DNA of 64,000 nucleotides from Pollenia angustigena (lineage: Eukaryota; Arthropoda; Insecta; Diptera; Polleniidae): contig OV884059.1 in the NCBI GenBank assembly GCA_930367215.1, positions 61,289,393-61,353,392 of the forward strand, read 5' to 3'. Position 1 is the first letter of the stretch, and the number at the start of each line of letters is the position of its first letter. Under the pieces are notes generated by a model, which saw nothing but the letters and a program-made list of their open reading frames with translations, was not told the DNA's origin and made no database searches. Of the stretch, positions 1 to 11,210 are shown in pieces. Made by a program: the position numbers and the translations under genes.

Positions 1-1330
1 TTCCCGAAAATTACTCTTTTTATACCCTTCACCTAAGGTAAAACACAGTTCGGCAAAAAACAAAAAAAAAAAAAAAAAAGAAATGTCGGGGTAGAGAACT
101 TGATTATGTGATTTTAATTGACGTTAACGTGCTGAATCTAAATATTTGATTCAGTCACGTCTAGTTAACATGTTAACTGATTTAATGTCTTATTTTATTC
201 TTAATATATGAATGATAAAATAAAAATGAAAACGGATTTGAATTAAGCGCTGTAATAAATTTGTATTTCATATATTTTTATTCAAAACGATTTTTTTGAC
301 GGCCATTGTAATTAATAAAACATTTAAGTTTTTTATTTAAATTTTATTTAGCGCTTTTTGATTGGGGTCACGGCGCTTTTTGATTAAAAATAGTTCACAA
401 CCCTGGTTTTATATACCGACGTGTTAAGGAAGAATTTTACCATTTACTAAAGTTATATTTATATATAAACATTTATATAAACTTGTAAATATATATTTTA
501 ACAAAGTTAATTATAAAAACAAAGTTAATTATAAAAAAGAGTAATTTTTGTGGATTCAGTATTTCGGTTATAACTCTGCCATTTTTTAACCGATTTGGCA
601 GATTTTTATACCGACGTGTTGAAGAAGAAATTTACCATTTACTTTAGTTATAAAGCTTGGACTCGGGGAGATCTATGGTTCCCGAAAGTGGGTATTTAAA
701 AAAAAAATTTAATTTTGGTCATAACTTTTTTGTATCTGAACCGATTTTTCCGAGTTTTTTATAAAATATGTTCTACAAGAAATTTTAGATATTTTGGTAT
801 ATAAGTCATATCCATAGGACGTATAGCAGCCCTAAAATTTTTCCGAGTTTTGCAGAGAATATGTTTTACTAAAGATTTCCGATGTTTTAATAAATAAGGC
901 GTATCCATAGGTCATATATATGGCAGGCCTAAAAATTAGGTTTCTATAAATATTGACAAACGGACTGACAGACGGACATCGTTAAATCCACTTTTCTCCC
1001 CATAAGCACCCAATATATATACATACACTTTATATTGTCTGAAATCAATATTGTAGAAATAACAAACAGAATGACAAACTTATGTATGTAAACGAATTAC
1101 CTATAAAATAAAAAAATAATTATAAAAAATAAAATAAGTAAAAAAAATTAAATCAATAAAAATAAGGGTATAAAAAGGGTAAATTAAAAGGCGTAAATAT
1201 GTATAAAATATACGTTTATGAAGTTCATAAATATATTTTAAAAATTTTAAAAATTAAAAACTGACCAATTTCTGTTTAGATAAAAAGAATTTATAAAAAA
1301 CGAAAAATAAAAAACAAAAAAAAATGGAAT
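1..1330. repeat. AT-rich intergenic DNA with degenerate dispersed/tandem repeats
   Basis: No coding region is visible. A motif starting ataccgacgtgttaa recurs near 413-455 and 608-655. A unit of about 80 bp (ccgagtttt, then ataaaatatgttctac, then tccatagg) occurs at about 748-830 and 840-920. The stretch near 960-985 (acggactgacagacggacat) followed by an atatatacatacactttat run resembles the AT-rich dispersed repeats common in fly intergenic DNA. A related inverted copy lies near 3125-3245. The family name is unknown. Confidence 0.5.
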
Positions 1331-1410
1331 GAATGGGATTCGAACCAGTCAACCAATAACAAATTGTTAGGAGGCAGACCGTTTAGACCGTTCGACCATC
1401 GAACCGCATG
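1330..1410 (-). pseudogene. tRNA-like Pol III unit (tRNA-derived, not a good tRNA)
   Basis: On the minus strand there is a perfect B box (GGTTCGAATCC, plus-strand 1336-1346) and an A box (TGGTCGAACGG, plus-strand 1388-1398), 41 nt apart. They are followed by a T-run that could end Pol III transcription. The loop resembles tRNA-Arg(CCT). The acceptor stem and T stem are badly mismatched, so this is a tRNA pseudogene or the head of a tRNA-derived SINE rather than a working tRNA. Confidence 0.6.
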
Positions 1411-1742
1411 TAAAGCCGATGTTGATTTGAGTATGTGATATCAATAATTATTAATAGTAAATTAAAGTATGTATGTGTTTGTTGTTTGTGTATAATACAG
1501 AAGGTAATATTAAATAAAAAAAAAGGAAGTTTACCGCAAGTATTTTAAATGAAAAAAACAACACACAACTATTTTACAGGGTTACCATTAACCGTTTTGA
1601 AACGTAAACTGTCGTTTTGGTTAATAAAAGTCGCAAACCAATTTAAATGTTTTTTATTTATCAATAATACAACATAAACTTACCAAGAAATTGCTTAAAT
1701 TGTGTATGCTTTTAAATCGCTTTTGTGCAGAAGATATTATCA

Positions 1743-1912
1743 GGCCTATTCTGAAAATCACTTTAACTCAAATCACTTGATTTGAAATCACATGTGCCTA
1801 CTAGCGTCCCGTTTTTGTGTGATCTTCAATTGCAGAAAGCACACCAAGAAACACAACAACGGTATGACTTTCAAAACACCATAAAGTCACAGGTGTGATT
1901 TCAGAACAGGCC
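1743..1912. mobile_element. Short inverted-repeat MITE (GGCCTRTTCTGAAA ends)
   Basis: The left end reads GGCCTATTCTGAAAATCAC and the right end, reverse-complemented, reads GGCCTGTTCTGAAATCAC. The interior is non-coding and holds further small palindromes (tcaaatcacttgatttga). No certain TSD is visible, so the superfamily is not assigned. Confidence 0.6.
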
Positions 1913-2245
1913 CGTATATAGGTATATATGAATATATTTTTGTATAAATTGTCTAAAAAAGTGACTAATATGTTATCAATGTCAGCAATAAAAAGGCAAA
2001 GATTGCTTTTAATATTTTGACGACACTAGATCACTGTTCGTTATGTTAGCGGTTTTTTGTAGTCGTAAAATTAGATGATGAGGGCATTTCTAATATTCCC
2101 TAAATACAATTTTTTTTTTAAGTGGATAACCCTGCTTGTTTGTATGGTTTTTAAGCAGTGTGACCATTTTGGCAATTTTGCAGCTTAACTTAGATTAAAA
2201 ATAGAAACTGGGAATTATTTCCTTCCGAAGGTAACTTTATATTAT

Positions 2246-2437
2246 ATTCAACATTTTTCATTTTTCGAATTTATTCTATGAGCTAAATTTCAGTTATGTA
2301 TTTTATAAAGCTTTTTTGTAATAGTTCTATTCCTACAATTTTTCAGAAATGACTTTATACACTACCATACAATATAATAGTCTGGTAGTGTATAAGGTAG
2401 TGTAAAAGGTAAATTCGAAAAATGAAAAATGTTGAAT
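2246..2437. mobile_element. Small palindromic element with perfect 28-bp terminal inverted repeats
   Basis: Positions 2246-2273 and 2410-2437 are exact reverse complements (ends attcaacatttttc and gaaaaatgttgaat). A second hairpin (tacactacca / tggtagtgta) lies inside at about 2353-2389. It is non-coding and has no clear TSD. It is probably a MITE or a hairpin-forming repeat. Confidence 0.6.
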
Positions 2438-3124
2438 TAGATTAAAAATTTTAATTTAGCTAAAATACTTTCATTAAGCGCTTCGCATTTTTTTAAGCAT
2501 TTTAATTAAATGTTTCTAGCTTTTTTAGAATTATGTATTTTAAAAATTGAAGAATAGGTATTGATAAACTTAAGTTTTTTATGTATTATAATAAATTATA
2601 ATAAATTTTGACTAAAAAAAAATGGATAATTCTTATTTTATTGAAAAAAAAAATTTCATTTTATTTTTTTACAAGACGATAACCCTGCATGTTTGGGCGA
2701 TTTTTAATTAAGACTTTTAAGTAATGTGGGAATTTTTTATTTTTGAAAGTAAATTCAGCACCAAAAACTTAGATTTAGCTGTAAAATTTCCATTTGGCAT
2801 TTTATTAGCTTTTTAGAAACATTTTTTAAGCTTCTTTTGATTAATTTTTAAAGTTGGATGGAATAGTCTTAGCGATTAAAACTAAAATAAATTGTTATAA
2901 ACTAACTTTTACGCAATTAATGATGACTGTTTTTTTAAAATATAAAAAAATTAATCTGGTCTAAATATGTCTGTAAATTCTTTTAAATCGAAATAGCTAT
3001 AAAACCGTTTGTATTTTGTTTTTATTAGAGGGCCTTCCAATTTCAAGGTTAACCAATTGTGGTATTTATATCTGATGCTATATCAAATCTACCTAAATAC
3101 TTGTTTAAATATTACCATTTATTT
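2438..3124. other. AT-rich, no gene seen
   Basis: No coding sequence or RNA gene is recognised. A diverged direct repeat of the 2100-2250 stretch occurs around 2660-2780 (shared gataaccctgc, tgtttg). Nothing else can be supported. Confidence 0.4.
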
Positions 3125-3870
3125 TAATTATACCTTTCACCACAGGTGTAAAAGGGTATATATAAGTTTGTCATAAGGTTTGTAATTTCCACAATATTGA
3201 TTTTAGACCCCATAAAGTATATATATTCTTGGTCCAAACAAAAAATTGCCGTCTACATTAAAGATAAAATAATTTTGACATTTACTGCAATATATGTCGC
3301 AATAATTATCTCTAGTGTTCGCCTAATGGTCAAAATTCTACCATAAATTTGTATGTAAATATGAAAAAACATACTTCATCTAAGTACATATGAATTAATT
3401 TGCTTCGAGCATTTATTTTTTTCCTTCAAATTGGATCGATTTGGCGAGGGACCAACCTCCGATACATATTTTATCTTCAATATAAAAAATACCAATTGAA
3501 AAACAAAAAAGTATCAAAAAGTCTTGTTTATATATTGTCATCCACTCAGGACGTTTACGTTTAATTTTATGTTTATATGTCTAATATTAACGAAAATTAA
3601 TCAAAGTACCAGCTGTTGAACCAAAATGTACCAAAAAGCTCCCCTTACATGTTCTTATTCACCCACTTTAATGTATAATTTTATCTTTATAGGAAGAATA
3701 TTAACGAAAATTCAAAAAGTTCCAGATGAAAAACAAAAAAGTACCAACATATTTTATCTTATAGGTTATCACTCACTTAGGACCCTACACCTATAATATT
3801 ATGTTTCTAAGTTCAATATTATAGAAAATTTAAAAATTATCACATGAAGCACAGAAAAGTAAAAAAAAGA
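3125..3870. repeat. Dispersed repeat plus degenerate tandem array (about 125-130 bp units)
   Basis: Positions 3125-3245 match, in inverted orientation, the repeat near 1000-1085. From about 3460 to 3870 three diverged units share gaaaaacaaaaaagta, a block ending ttaacgaaaattcaaaaagt, and cactcaggac or cacttaggac. This is a short local satellite-like array with no coding potential. Confidence 0.45.
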
Positions 3871-4680
3871 AATTTAGTTTCCCGTATTTCTCCTTTTTCC
3901 CCCCATAGAGGTTCGGTTGACAAACAAAGGAAGAAATCGTTCTGAACTGTTTTGCCTGGTCTGATTTATACATAAGATTTATATAGTCGAAATATTCGAA
4001 AACCGGTTTTTGAAAAATGTCGAATAATCGATCCCTAATTTTTTATTATTTGATAATTGAAAAAAAATTTTATTTATTTATTTTGCATTTGTGTTAGTAG
4101 CAATTTTGAACGCTTATAACTATGAAATTATTGAACAGATTTTAATAAAATATAAATTCTGCACTTCTTTGAGTAAATACCTCTAAAATGGTGTATATTT
4201 TGTTTAAATCAGTTGACATACAGAGGAGGAAAGTGTTCTTAACTGTTTTGCCTTAGCCGATTTATATATAGATTTGTTAAAGTTTGAGTTCTTTTTTATA
4301 TAAAAATATTGATTTAATTAATTAATTTTTTTTTTTTTTTTGTTTTGTAAAAGTAAAATTAATGACCCATATTCATAGTCAAAAATAAAGTCGACTTTAA
4401 AACAATGTTATTGGCATATAAAAAAGACCTCAAGCTTTAATAAATTAATATAAATTTTAATAATAAAGTCGAATAAGAAAGAATTTATATCAATAAAAAA
4501 AATTTTTGAAGAAAGCGCCAGTTTTTACACTGCACCTTCTTCCGTGATGTTTTTAAAATTATGAGTTAACATAAATATGTTTTCCCATGCCTTTAACATA
4601 AGCTGAGCAATAATAAATATTGCTTTGCTCAAGGCCCATTGAAAAGGTCTGCGCAAGAAGCCTGATGATCATTGTTTATG
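3871..4680. other. AT-rich, no gene seen
   Basis: Homopolymer-rich non-coding DNA. The open frame at 4620-4847 has no recognisable domain and overlaps the inverted repeat at 4681-4822, so it is not called. Confidence 0.4.
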
Positions 4681-4822
4681 TTCTTTTTAGTTGTCAAAAG
4701 TTGTTTACATTTTGCTTACATGTGCATGTATACGTTTGTTTACGTTTATGGTATGCCACACATACACGTTTTTTCCTTTTGCTTTGTATATGTGGTAGTA
4801 AAGTTTTGACAACTAAAAAGAA
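4681..4822. repeat. 142-bp inverted-repeat unit
   Basis: The sequence TTCTTTTTAGTTGTCAAAA at 4681-4699 is perfectly complementary to 4804-4822, leaving a loop of about 104 bp. It could be a tiny MITE or a fold-back hairpin. No TSD was found. Confidence 0.5.
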
Positions 4823-4889
4823 TCGTTTTTTGTTTTTGTACAAGTAAGCAGACCTGATAGATGGGCCTTGGCTTTGCTATTCTGCCGAC

Positions 4890-5240
4890 GTTGTTGCCAA
4901 CTGGCTGAGATATTTATCTTTAGTGTAAACACGATCAAGTTGTTCTTGTCAAAATTTACATAAATTGAAAGCTGTGACGTAGGCTGCACTCAATTTGTAA
5001 GCAATTTACTTCCAAGATACCAACAACAACACAATTTATAAATATGCGCCAAGATAGCGTCGATAGTTATCCACGAAAACGAAAAATGGAATAAGTGCTT
5101 TTGGGGGATGAATTGAAAATTGGAATTTAATGCTTTTGGGAATTCAAAATTTAGGAATTTAAGAATAAGGGTATTCGAATTAAAATGAGGAAGTATAACT
5201 TTAAGCAAATAATTACTCAGAAATGGAGTAAAAAATTAAT
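4890..5240. repeat. Dispersed repeat with a rearranged copy near 46.2-46.65 kb
   Basis: Positions 4930-5010 (cacgatcaag, agctgtgacgtaggctgc, aagcaatttact) recur in the same orientation at about 46533-46640. Positions 5090-5235 (gcttttgggaattcaaaattta, then atgaggaagtataacttt) recur inverted at about 46215-46360. The two copies therefore share parts in different relative orientation, as expected of a repeat family with internal inversion or composite structure. No protein is recognised. Confidence 0.5.
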
Positions 5241-6265
5241 AAACAATAACAAAAATATAATATATCGAGGGTTATTTTTCAAATAGTGCTATCTGAAAAA
5301 TCACAATTTTACAGGAGAGCGGAAAAACTGATTTTTTCGATAACTCTAGGAGTAATAACTAAACTTTATTTTACAATGTTATTAAAAATGAACGTCTAAA
5401 TCATACATATATTAATTTTTTTTTTAATTCCAGATATTCGCGCTTATATGTCTGATAGCACTATTTACAAATTAAAATTTTATCGACTTGAACATTGAAA
5501 TAAGCAGATAGCACTATTTGAACAAAAATAAAATGAGCTGTAATAAATACTTTTTGAGACTTTAATTAAGTAACACGATTTTTTATTAAAATAATTAGTA
5601 AAATTTAAAGAAACGCAAAATCATGTTAACTGAACTCGAAATTTAGTTAAAATAAATAATTAAACTTTATCCACAAATTTTAAATTATCATAAAAATAAT
5701 GATATTCTTGCGAAATAGCAAACTTCAATGCTTTGGAAATGCATCCGTTTGCTTAGTTGAAAAGAACGTGGGCCAGATTATAAGGGTTTCGCTTCTATTT
5801 ATTTATCGCTGCACAGTGTGGGAAATTTGGAAAAAAATGGAAATTATTATATATTTTATAAACGGTTGGTTGGATTAAAATGCAGTTTGAGGTGACAATT
5901 AAAAAGTTGTAGTCGAGTTTGAGTCTTGGATTTGAGGTCTATAGACTTAGCAGTAGAGGTGCTATATAATATCATGTTAATGTGTAACTTGACTTCGTCT
6001 GAGCTGGTTCATTCGGACGGTCCAATTTTGGGCGACTCGTTCGAGTTTTTATGACCCGATATGATTATAATAATTGCACAATATGAATACTAAGATCCGT
6101 GCTTGGTAGCATATATATTTATAAAAAACGCAATTTTTTTGAAATTTTCGGCTGTTTTTTGAGAATTGTGGAATTCGTTTTGTAAGTTTAATAAAATTTC
6201 GAGCTGGTTTGTATTAGGCATTAAAAAATGTATTTATTTGTAAAATTTCATTAAATAATATTAGC
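5241..6265. other. AT-rich, no gene seen
   Basis: No reliable coding region, RNA gene or element end could be found. A short motif (tagtgctatctga, tagcactatttg) recurs three times at about 5284-5520 in both orientations. It may be a remnant of an inverted repeat. Confidence 0.35.
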
Positions 6266-6278
6266 TAACAAAGATTTT

Positions 6279-8372
6279 CACACTGAAATTCAAAACCAAA
6301 CGATTTATTATAGAGACTTTAAGAATTTGGACTATCAGTCACTGACCAACGAGTTGTCCACAATCCAATGGAATCGAATGTTTTATATGACAAATGTAGA
6401 TGATCAAGTCAACTTTCTTCACAACAACATGGACCTTTTATATAACAAATACAAAATTATCAAAACCAAACGTATCCGAAATGAGCACCCTTGGTTTTCA
6501 AATGAAATTAAACTGTTAATCGCTAAAAGAAATCATTCTTATGCAAGATGGAAAAGGTTTAAAACTACAGCGCTGCATGAAACGTTCAAGTCCTTAAGAA
6601 ACAGAGTAAACACGCTAGTAAAGATTTCGAAGTCAAAATTTTATGAAGAACATTTTAAATCCGCACTTTGTTCAAAAATGAAGTGGAAATCAATTCGCAA
6701 CATGGGAATTATAAACCAAGAAAATAATGATGCCAAAGAATGTATAGATGTCAATCAACTTAATCAATTATTTTTAAATATACCATTGCCAACTCCTGAT
6801 ACAAATTTTTACACGGACACTTACGCCCACAATAGCGCACATAATGATTATACTCCCATCCCAAACCGCATTAATAACAGTGACAGGAACAATTCTGAAA
6901 ATCAAATGTTATACGGCTTTGAATTCAAAAATACTACACAAGAAGATGTTCTTGAATCTATTTTGAGTATTAAATCCGAATCTGCTGGTCATGATGGAGT
7001 TCACCCAAAATTCGTAAAACTAATTTTACCGTACATTCTGCCTCATATTACTCATTTGTTTAACTCAATTTTAAGCCTAGATTACACTATCTCACAAGTC
7101 TTACGTATTCCATAATACTTTGTGAGATAGAAATCTAATGAGTTTTGTTGCGACTGTCAAAAATCTAATGTAACATGACAGTTTGTGTTCACACCATCAC
7201 ACAAAGTATAAACACTTACACATGAAATAAAATGCAACCCTGATCCAATGAAAAGTATTATTGTTTAGATGATAATAGAATAGTTTTTCTAGTTTTACTG
7301 GATCACTCTAAGGCGTTTGACACAGTGGAACACTCCATTCTTTGCCTTAAACTTAAACATATGTGCAAATTTTCGCCAACTGCGGTCAAATTAATATCCT
7401 CATACTTACATGATAGATGCCAGGCAGTATACTATGGTAATAACAAATCAAACAGTTGCTCAGTGTCGAGAGGTGTACCACAGGGTTCTATACTTGGTCC
7501 ACTTTTATATTCCGTATACTCTAATGATTTACCGTCTCAACTTAAACACTGTGGAATACAAATGTATGCGGATGATGTACAACTGTATATCAGTTGTCAT
7601 CCATCCGAAACCACAGAATGCATCAGTAAGCTTAACCAAGATCTAGACACGATTAACACATGGGCTTCCAGGAATGGTCTTTGCCTAAACGCTAAAAAAA
7701 ACTAAGGCTATGGTTATTGGTAAGAGCAAACTAATCCCCACATCCTTGCCACCAATTCAGATTAACAACTCAAGTATAGAAATAGTGGAGACAGCTAAAA
7801 ATCTTGGTGTTATATTTAATTCTAAACTTGACTGGTCTAATCACATAAATGTAATTTGCGGTAGAACGTTTTCTATGTTGCGCAATCTGTGGATGACTCA
7901 ATATTACACTCCCTTCGAAATCCGTATGTTATTGGCAAAGACATACTTAATACCAACACTAATGTATGGGTGTGAACTATTCGCAAGCTGTGATTCGGCA
8001 AGTAAGAAAAAACTCAATGTAACTTTCAATAATATCGCCAGATACGTTTTTGGTCTAACACGATTCTCAAGAATTTCCCGTTTTGCAAAGCAGTTATATA
8101 ACATATCTTTTGATAACCTGTTGAAATGCCGCTGCCTAATATTTTTACATAAAACTATTTACACAAAACAACCAGGCTATTAATATAATCGAATTATCTT
8201 CTCCAGATCAAATAGAGGAAAAAAGATTAACAGTAATCGATATCGTAGTCAGATATCGGAAAGGCATTTTTTTATAAACTCCATCCAGCTTTGGAACCAA
8301 TTACCCAACAATATTCAAACAACCAGCAATGCTCAGCACTTTAAACGCGAAGTATTTAGGCATTTTAGTTAA
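6279..8372 (+). pseudogene. LINE ORF2 remnant (endonuclease-RT linker, RT, C-terminal region)
   Basis: The reading frame is open from the element's 5' edge through 7115. This covers the linker and the start of RT, with ESAGHDGVHPKFVKL typical of RT fingers. From about 7085 to 7262 the RT fingers are replaced by unrelated sequence containing a hairpin (acactatctcacaa / tttgtgagatag). RT resumes with DHSKAFDTVEHS, RGVPQGSILGPLLYS and the catalytic YADDVQLY (about 7564-7587). A frameshift at an A-run near 7696-7701 and an in-frame TAA at 8181-8183 interrupt the C-terminal part, which ends at 8370-8372 after SIQLWNQLPNNIQ. Inactive. Confidence 0.85.
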
Positions 8373-8625
8373 CTTCGTTAAATGGAAAAATTACTACTTT
8401 TTTTTAATATGTGTTAAGTATTTTCATTAAATCACTGAGAATTGAAAAATAAAATTATTTATTTATTTGCTGCCTACTGTTTTTTGCCTTATTGTATTGT
8501 AATCTATTGTATTAATCAAACTTTTTTATATATGTTACATTTGTGAATAACGTTATATGTACAGTGCTTTAAAAAGACTTGTTTTTGTTGCACTGTGTAC
8601 CAAATAAATAAATAAAATAAATAAA
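6279..8625 (+). mobile_element. 5'-truncated non-LTR retrotransposon (LINE), 13-bp TSD
   Basis: The element starts abruptly inside coding sequence at 6279 and ends with an AAATA-type repeat tail (8601-8625). It is flanked by the direct repeat TAACAAAGATTTT (6266-6278 and 8626-8638). Truncation at the 5' end, a simple 3' repeat tail and a 13-bp TSD are the signature of target-primed reverse transcription. The protein motifs match CR1/Jockey-group LINEs. It has no ORF1 or endonuclease N-terminus because of the truncation. Confidence 0.9.
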
Positions 8626-8638
8626 TAACAAAGATTTT

Positions 8639-9049
8639 ATTACATAAATTCAAATTTATATTGTTTACAACAACTCATAAAACAATTTTTTGCAGTTTTT
8701 TTGCAAAATTTCTGCAACGAATTTTAAAATTATATTAGTTTATGAAATCTAGACACAATTCCCAACCCTTTGATGTATAATATGTCTACTTTGTTATAAA
8801 AATTTTTATTATTTTGTTATATGAAGTAATACTTTGTAATAGTACCTTCCTCAGTTCAAATTTTAACGGAAACGGATAAAAAAATTTGTATTTTTGTCAA
8901 CGCCATCTATGAGTGAATTCTTTCACCACCACTCTAGAAAATACTGTTTATGTATTATCAATTATTTTTGCATCCTTATTTGTTTATTACAAAGTTCGAT
9001 TGGTTTTGGAAATTTAGTGTTATAACTGCACATATTTTTTTATTAATAC
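8639..9049. other. AT-rich, no gene seen
   Basis: Non-coding DNA between the LINE's right TSD and the left TSD of the hAT element at 9058. Nothing supportable was recognised. Confidence 0.4.
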
Positions 9050-9057
9050 ATAATAAG

Positions 9058-9957
9058 TAGGGAAGAGATTTTCATGCACTAAAAAATCGAAAATATGCGC
9101 ATAAAATATGCACTTAAAACTCCAAAATATGCATTAAAAAAATAATAAATATGCACTAAAAACTTGACCGTTTTCAATAAAAAAGCGCTTATTTTTTTAT
9201 TTCATTTAAAACAAAACAAAATAAGAAATTCTATTCTTGTTTTAAGTCTATTGTTATTCATAGGTATAATATTTTTTAAAACTAAAAATTTAAATTTTTG
9301 TTTGCATAACATAGATAAATACTTTTTATATTATCAAAAGTAAGCCTTTGTCTGTTAAAAAGCTTTTGTATATGGAAAATGATCTTTCAAAGTCAACCGA
9401 AGTTGAGGCATACTTGAATATTAAGTTTTTTAATTCAGATCCCACATTTGATTCCAGATCAAAAATAATTGAAATTTGTTTTATTTTTTGAAATCCTGTA
9501 TTTTTTTTTTTTTTGCAACACATTTTGGATTTTTTTTTAATTCGTCAACTTTTTTTCCTTCCTCATGTTAATTTTACTTTCTGCCATATCAATTAATTTG
9601 AGTTGACTATTAAGTGGACTAAATCCTTCCAATTTAGTTATTGTTTCACCAATATATCAGAAGTTGGAAAATACAAATGCTAATTGACTTTTGAAGTTAT
9701 TTCAATTTAATATTTATTACTTTATTATAATATGGAAATTTAAAAAATATATCACTCAAAAATGTTAAAATATGCAAAAATATGAATTTAAAACCGAAAT
9801 ATGCAAAAATATGCATTTTCACCAAAATATGCAACAATATGCAAAAACAAATCGATGCCATTTTATCGCAAATTTAATGATTCGGAAAGATAATTGGTCG
9901 ACATCGTTCTTAGACTATCGACAAAAAACATGCATTTGCATGGAAATCGCATCCCTA
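9058..9957 (-). mobile_element. Internally deleted hAT transposon (TAGGG ends, ATATGCA clusters)
   Basis: A perfect 8-bp TSD (ATAATAAG, 9050-9057 and 9958-9965) flanks the inverted ends TAGGGAAGAGATTTTCATGCA and TAGGGATGCGATTTCCATGCA (the latter reverse-complemented). Subterminal regions carry many AATATGCA/TATGCA motifs on both sides (9080-9155 and 9770-9850), a pattern expected of transposase-binding repeats. An 8-bp TSD and an ERSF-type C-terminal transposase scrap on the minus strand support the hAT superfamily. At 900 bp it is a non-autonomous deletion derivative. Confidence 0.88.
9306..9523 (-). pseudogene. hAT transposase C-terminal remnant
   Basis: The minus-strand frame ends with KYASTSVDFERSFSIYKSFL, which resembles the hAT C-terminal dimerisation motif (S-x-D/P-x-E-R-x-F-S...K...L-T). 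The homology continues for about 14 codons in another frame after a frameshift near 9345. The N-terminal nine tenths of the protein are missing. The element's A/T-rich ends flank it on both sides. Confidence 0.65.
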
Positions 9958-9965
9958 ATAATAAG

Positions 9966-10283
9966 CCAAGGTTTCGTTGTTTGAAAAATTAAATATCTCG
10001 CCATTAATTAGTCTAACCTGCCTACGGTGAACAACTATTGTGCGTCTTTCTAGTTTAAAATTAAATCTTTAAAATCATAAGTGATTAAAAATCAGTTTTT
10101 GTTTTGAACACTTTTTTTAAAGTTATAAATATTTAATTGAGTAGAAAGCAGAAATATTTTTCAATTGAAATAAATTGTAAGTATGCATTAGTGGTTTTGA
10201 TTAGTTATCAGTTGTGTTTTTTTTTACTAAAACTGGGCTTGTAAATTATGTAGATATTGTGTTACACCTTAGTTGGATTCATT
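9966..10283. other. AT-rich, no gene seen
   Basis: Short non-coding stretch between the hAT element and the inverted-repeat element that hosts the gypsy-type retrotransposon. No feature is supported. Confidence 0.4.
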
Positions 10284-10707
10284 AAGGTGGAAGTACATAA
10301 CACGCGTTAGTTCGTCGACAAGTGTCGTGCGTTTAAAAACTTTAGCGCGTCAAAAATTGCAAGTTACACTACACGCGTTACAAAAGCCATTCCTGTCAGC
10401 TGTTTTTTATTTTTTTATTTATTTGTGCATTAAAAAAGGGTTCGAAATTATATCAAGATTTTGTTATTTTATTGAATTTATTCTTTTTATATAAATATTG
10501 TATGTTTTTTAAGCTCTTCAATAAGTTTTTCTTTCATGATTCACAAATTTGTTAAATTATTCTTTTTATTGTCAGCTGATTACTTGTCAAAAATACACAA
10601 AGTTAACCAACTTTCTGGCGCAAACGCGTCAAAATATTTTGCATGTAGCTTGTTCTATGAAAGCACACTAGTTTAACTTTTTTTGACAGAATACGACAGA
10701 GCGCGCG

Positions 10708-11199
10708 ACTTAAGTATTTGTTTAACAAGTTCACTTAAAAAAAAAACATTTTTGTTTTTTTTTTATTATTAATTCTTTATTTATTCATATAACCGTAACC
10801 AGCGTCGCAACAAGACTAACTCTACATTTGTTCTTATGTTTTACATGCTACCTTTTAATCGTTGCGTTAACATGATTTTAGTAAAGTGTAAAAATTGTCA
10901 ATTTTGCATTTTTGTTTCATTTAGCAATTCTTATTAAATTTATTGAAAATTATTTATGGGAACGGAAATGGAAATTTACTTATTTAAAATTTGTTAAGTG
11001 CAAAATCGTCAATTTTGCATTTTTATTTCATTTAGCAATTCTTATTAAATTTATTTAAAATTGTTCATGGGAACGGAAATGGAAATTTACTTATTTAAAA
11101 TTTGTTAACGCATCGATTTTACATTTTGTTATGTTTTACTTGCTTATTGATTCTAAAAAATTATCTATTTTATCAGGAGAAGTATTCCTATATGTAACT
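10708..11199 (-). repeat. LTR (3' LTR of the minus-strand gypsy-type element)
   Basis: This copy matches 19641-20132 nearly base for base; the visible differences are in A and T homopolymer lengths and a few single bases. Read on the minus strand it begins AGTTACATATAGG and ends CTTAAGT. It contains two direct copies of a block of about 110 bp (cgtcaattttgcattttt, then aacggaaatggaaattt) near 10890-10980 and 11005-11100. Confidence 0.92.
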
Positions 11200-11210
11200 A
11201 CTCCCCCCTT
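11200..11210 (-). promoter_or_regulatory. Polypurine tract of the gypsy-type element
   Basis: On the minus strand AAGGGGGGAGT lies directly next to the 3' LTR, where the plus-strand primer of reverse transcription is expected. Confidence 0.8.

Noticed and set aside
1330..1410. Functional tRNA gene
   Set aside because: A and B boxes are present but the acceptor and T stems do not pair.
4620..4847. Small hydrophobic protein gene
   Set aside because: Overlaps an inverted repeat, low complexity, no homology recognised.
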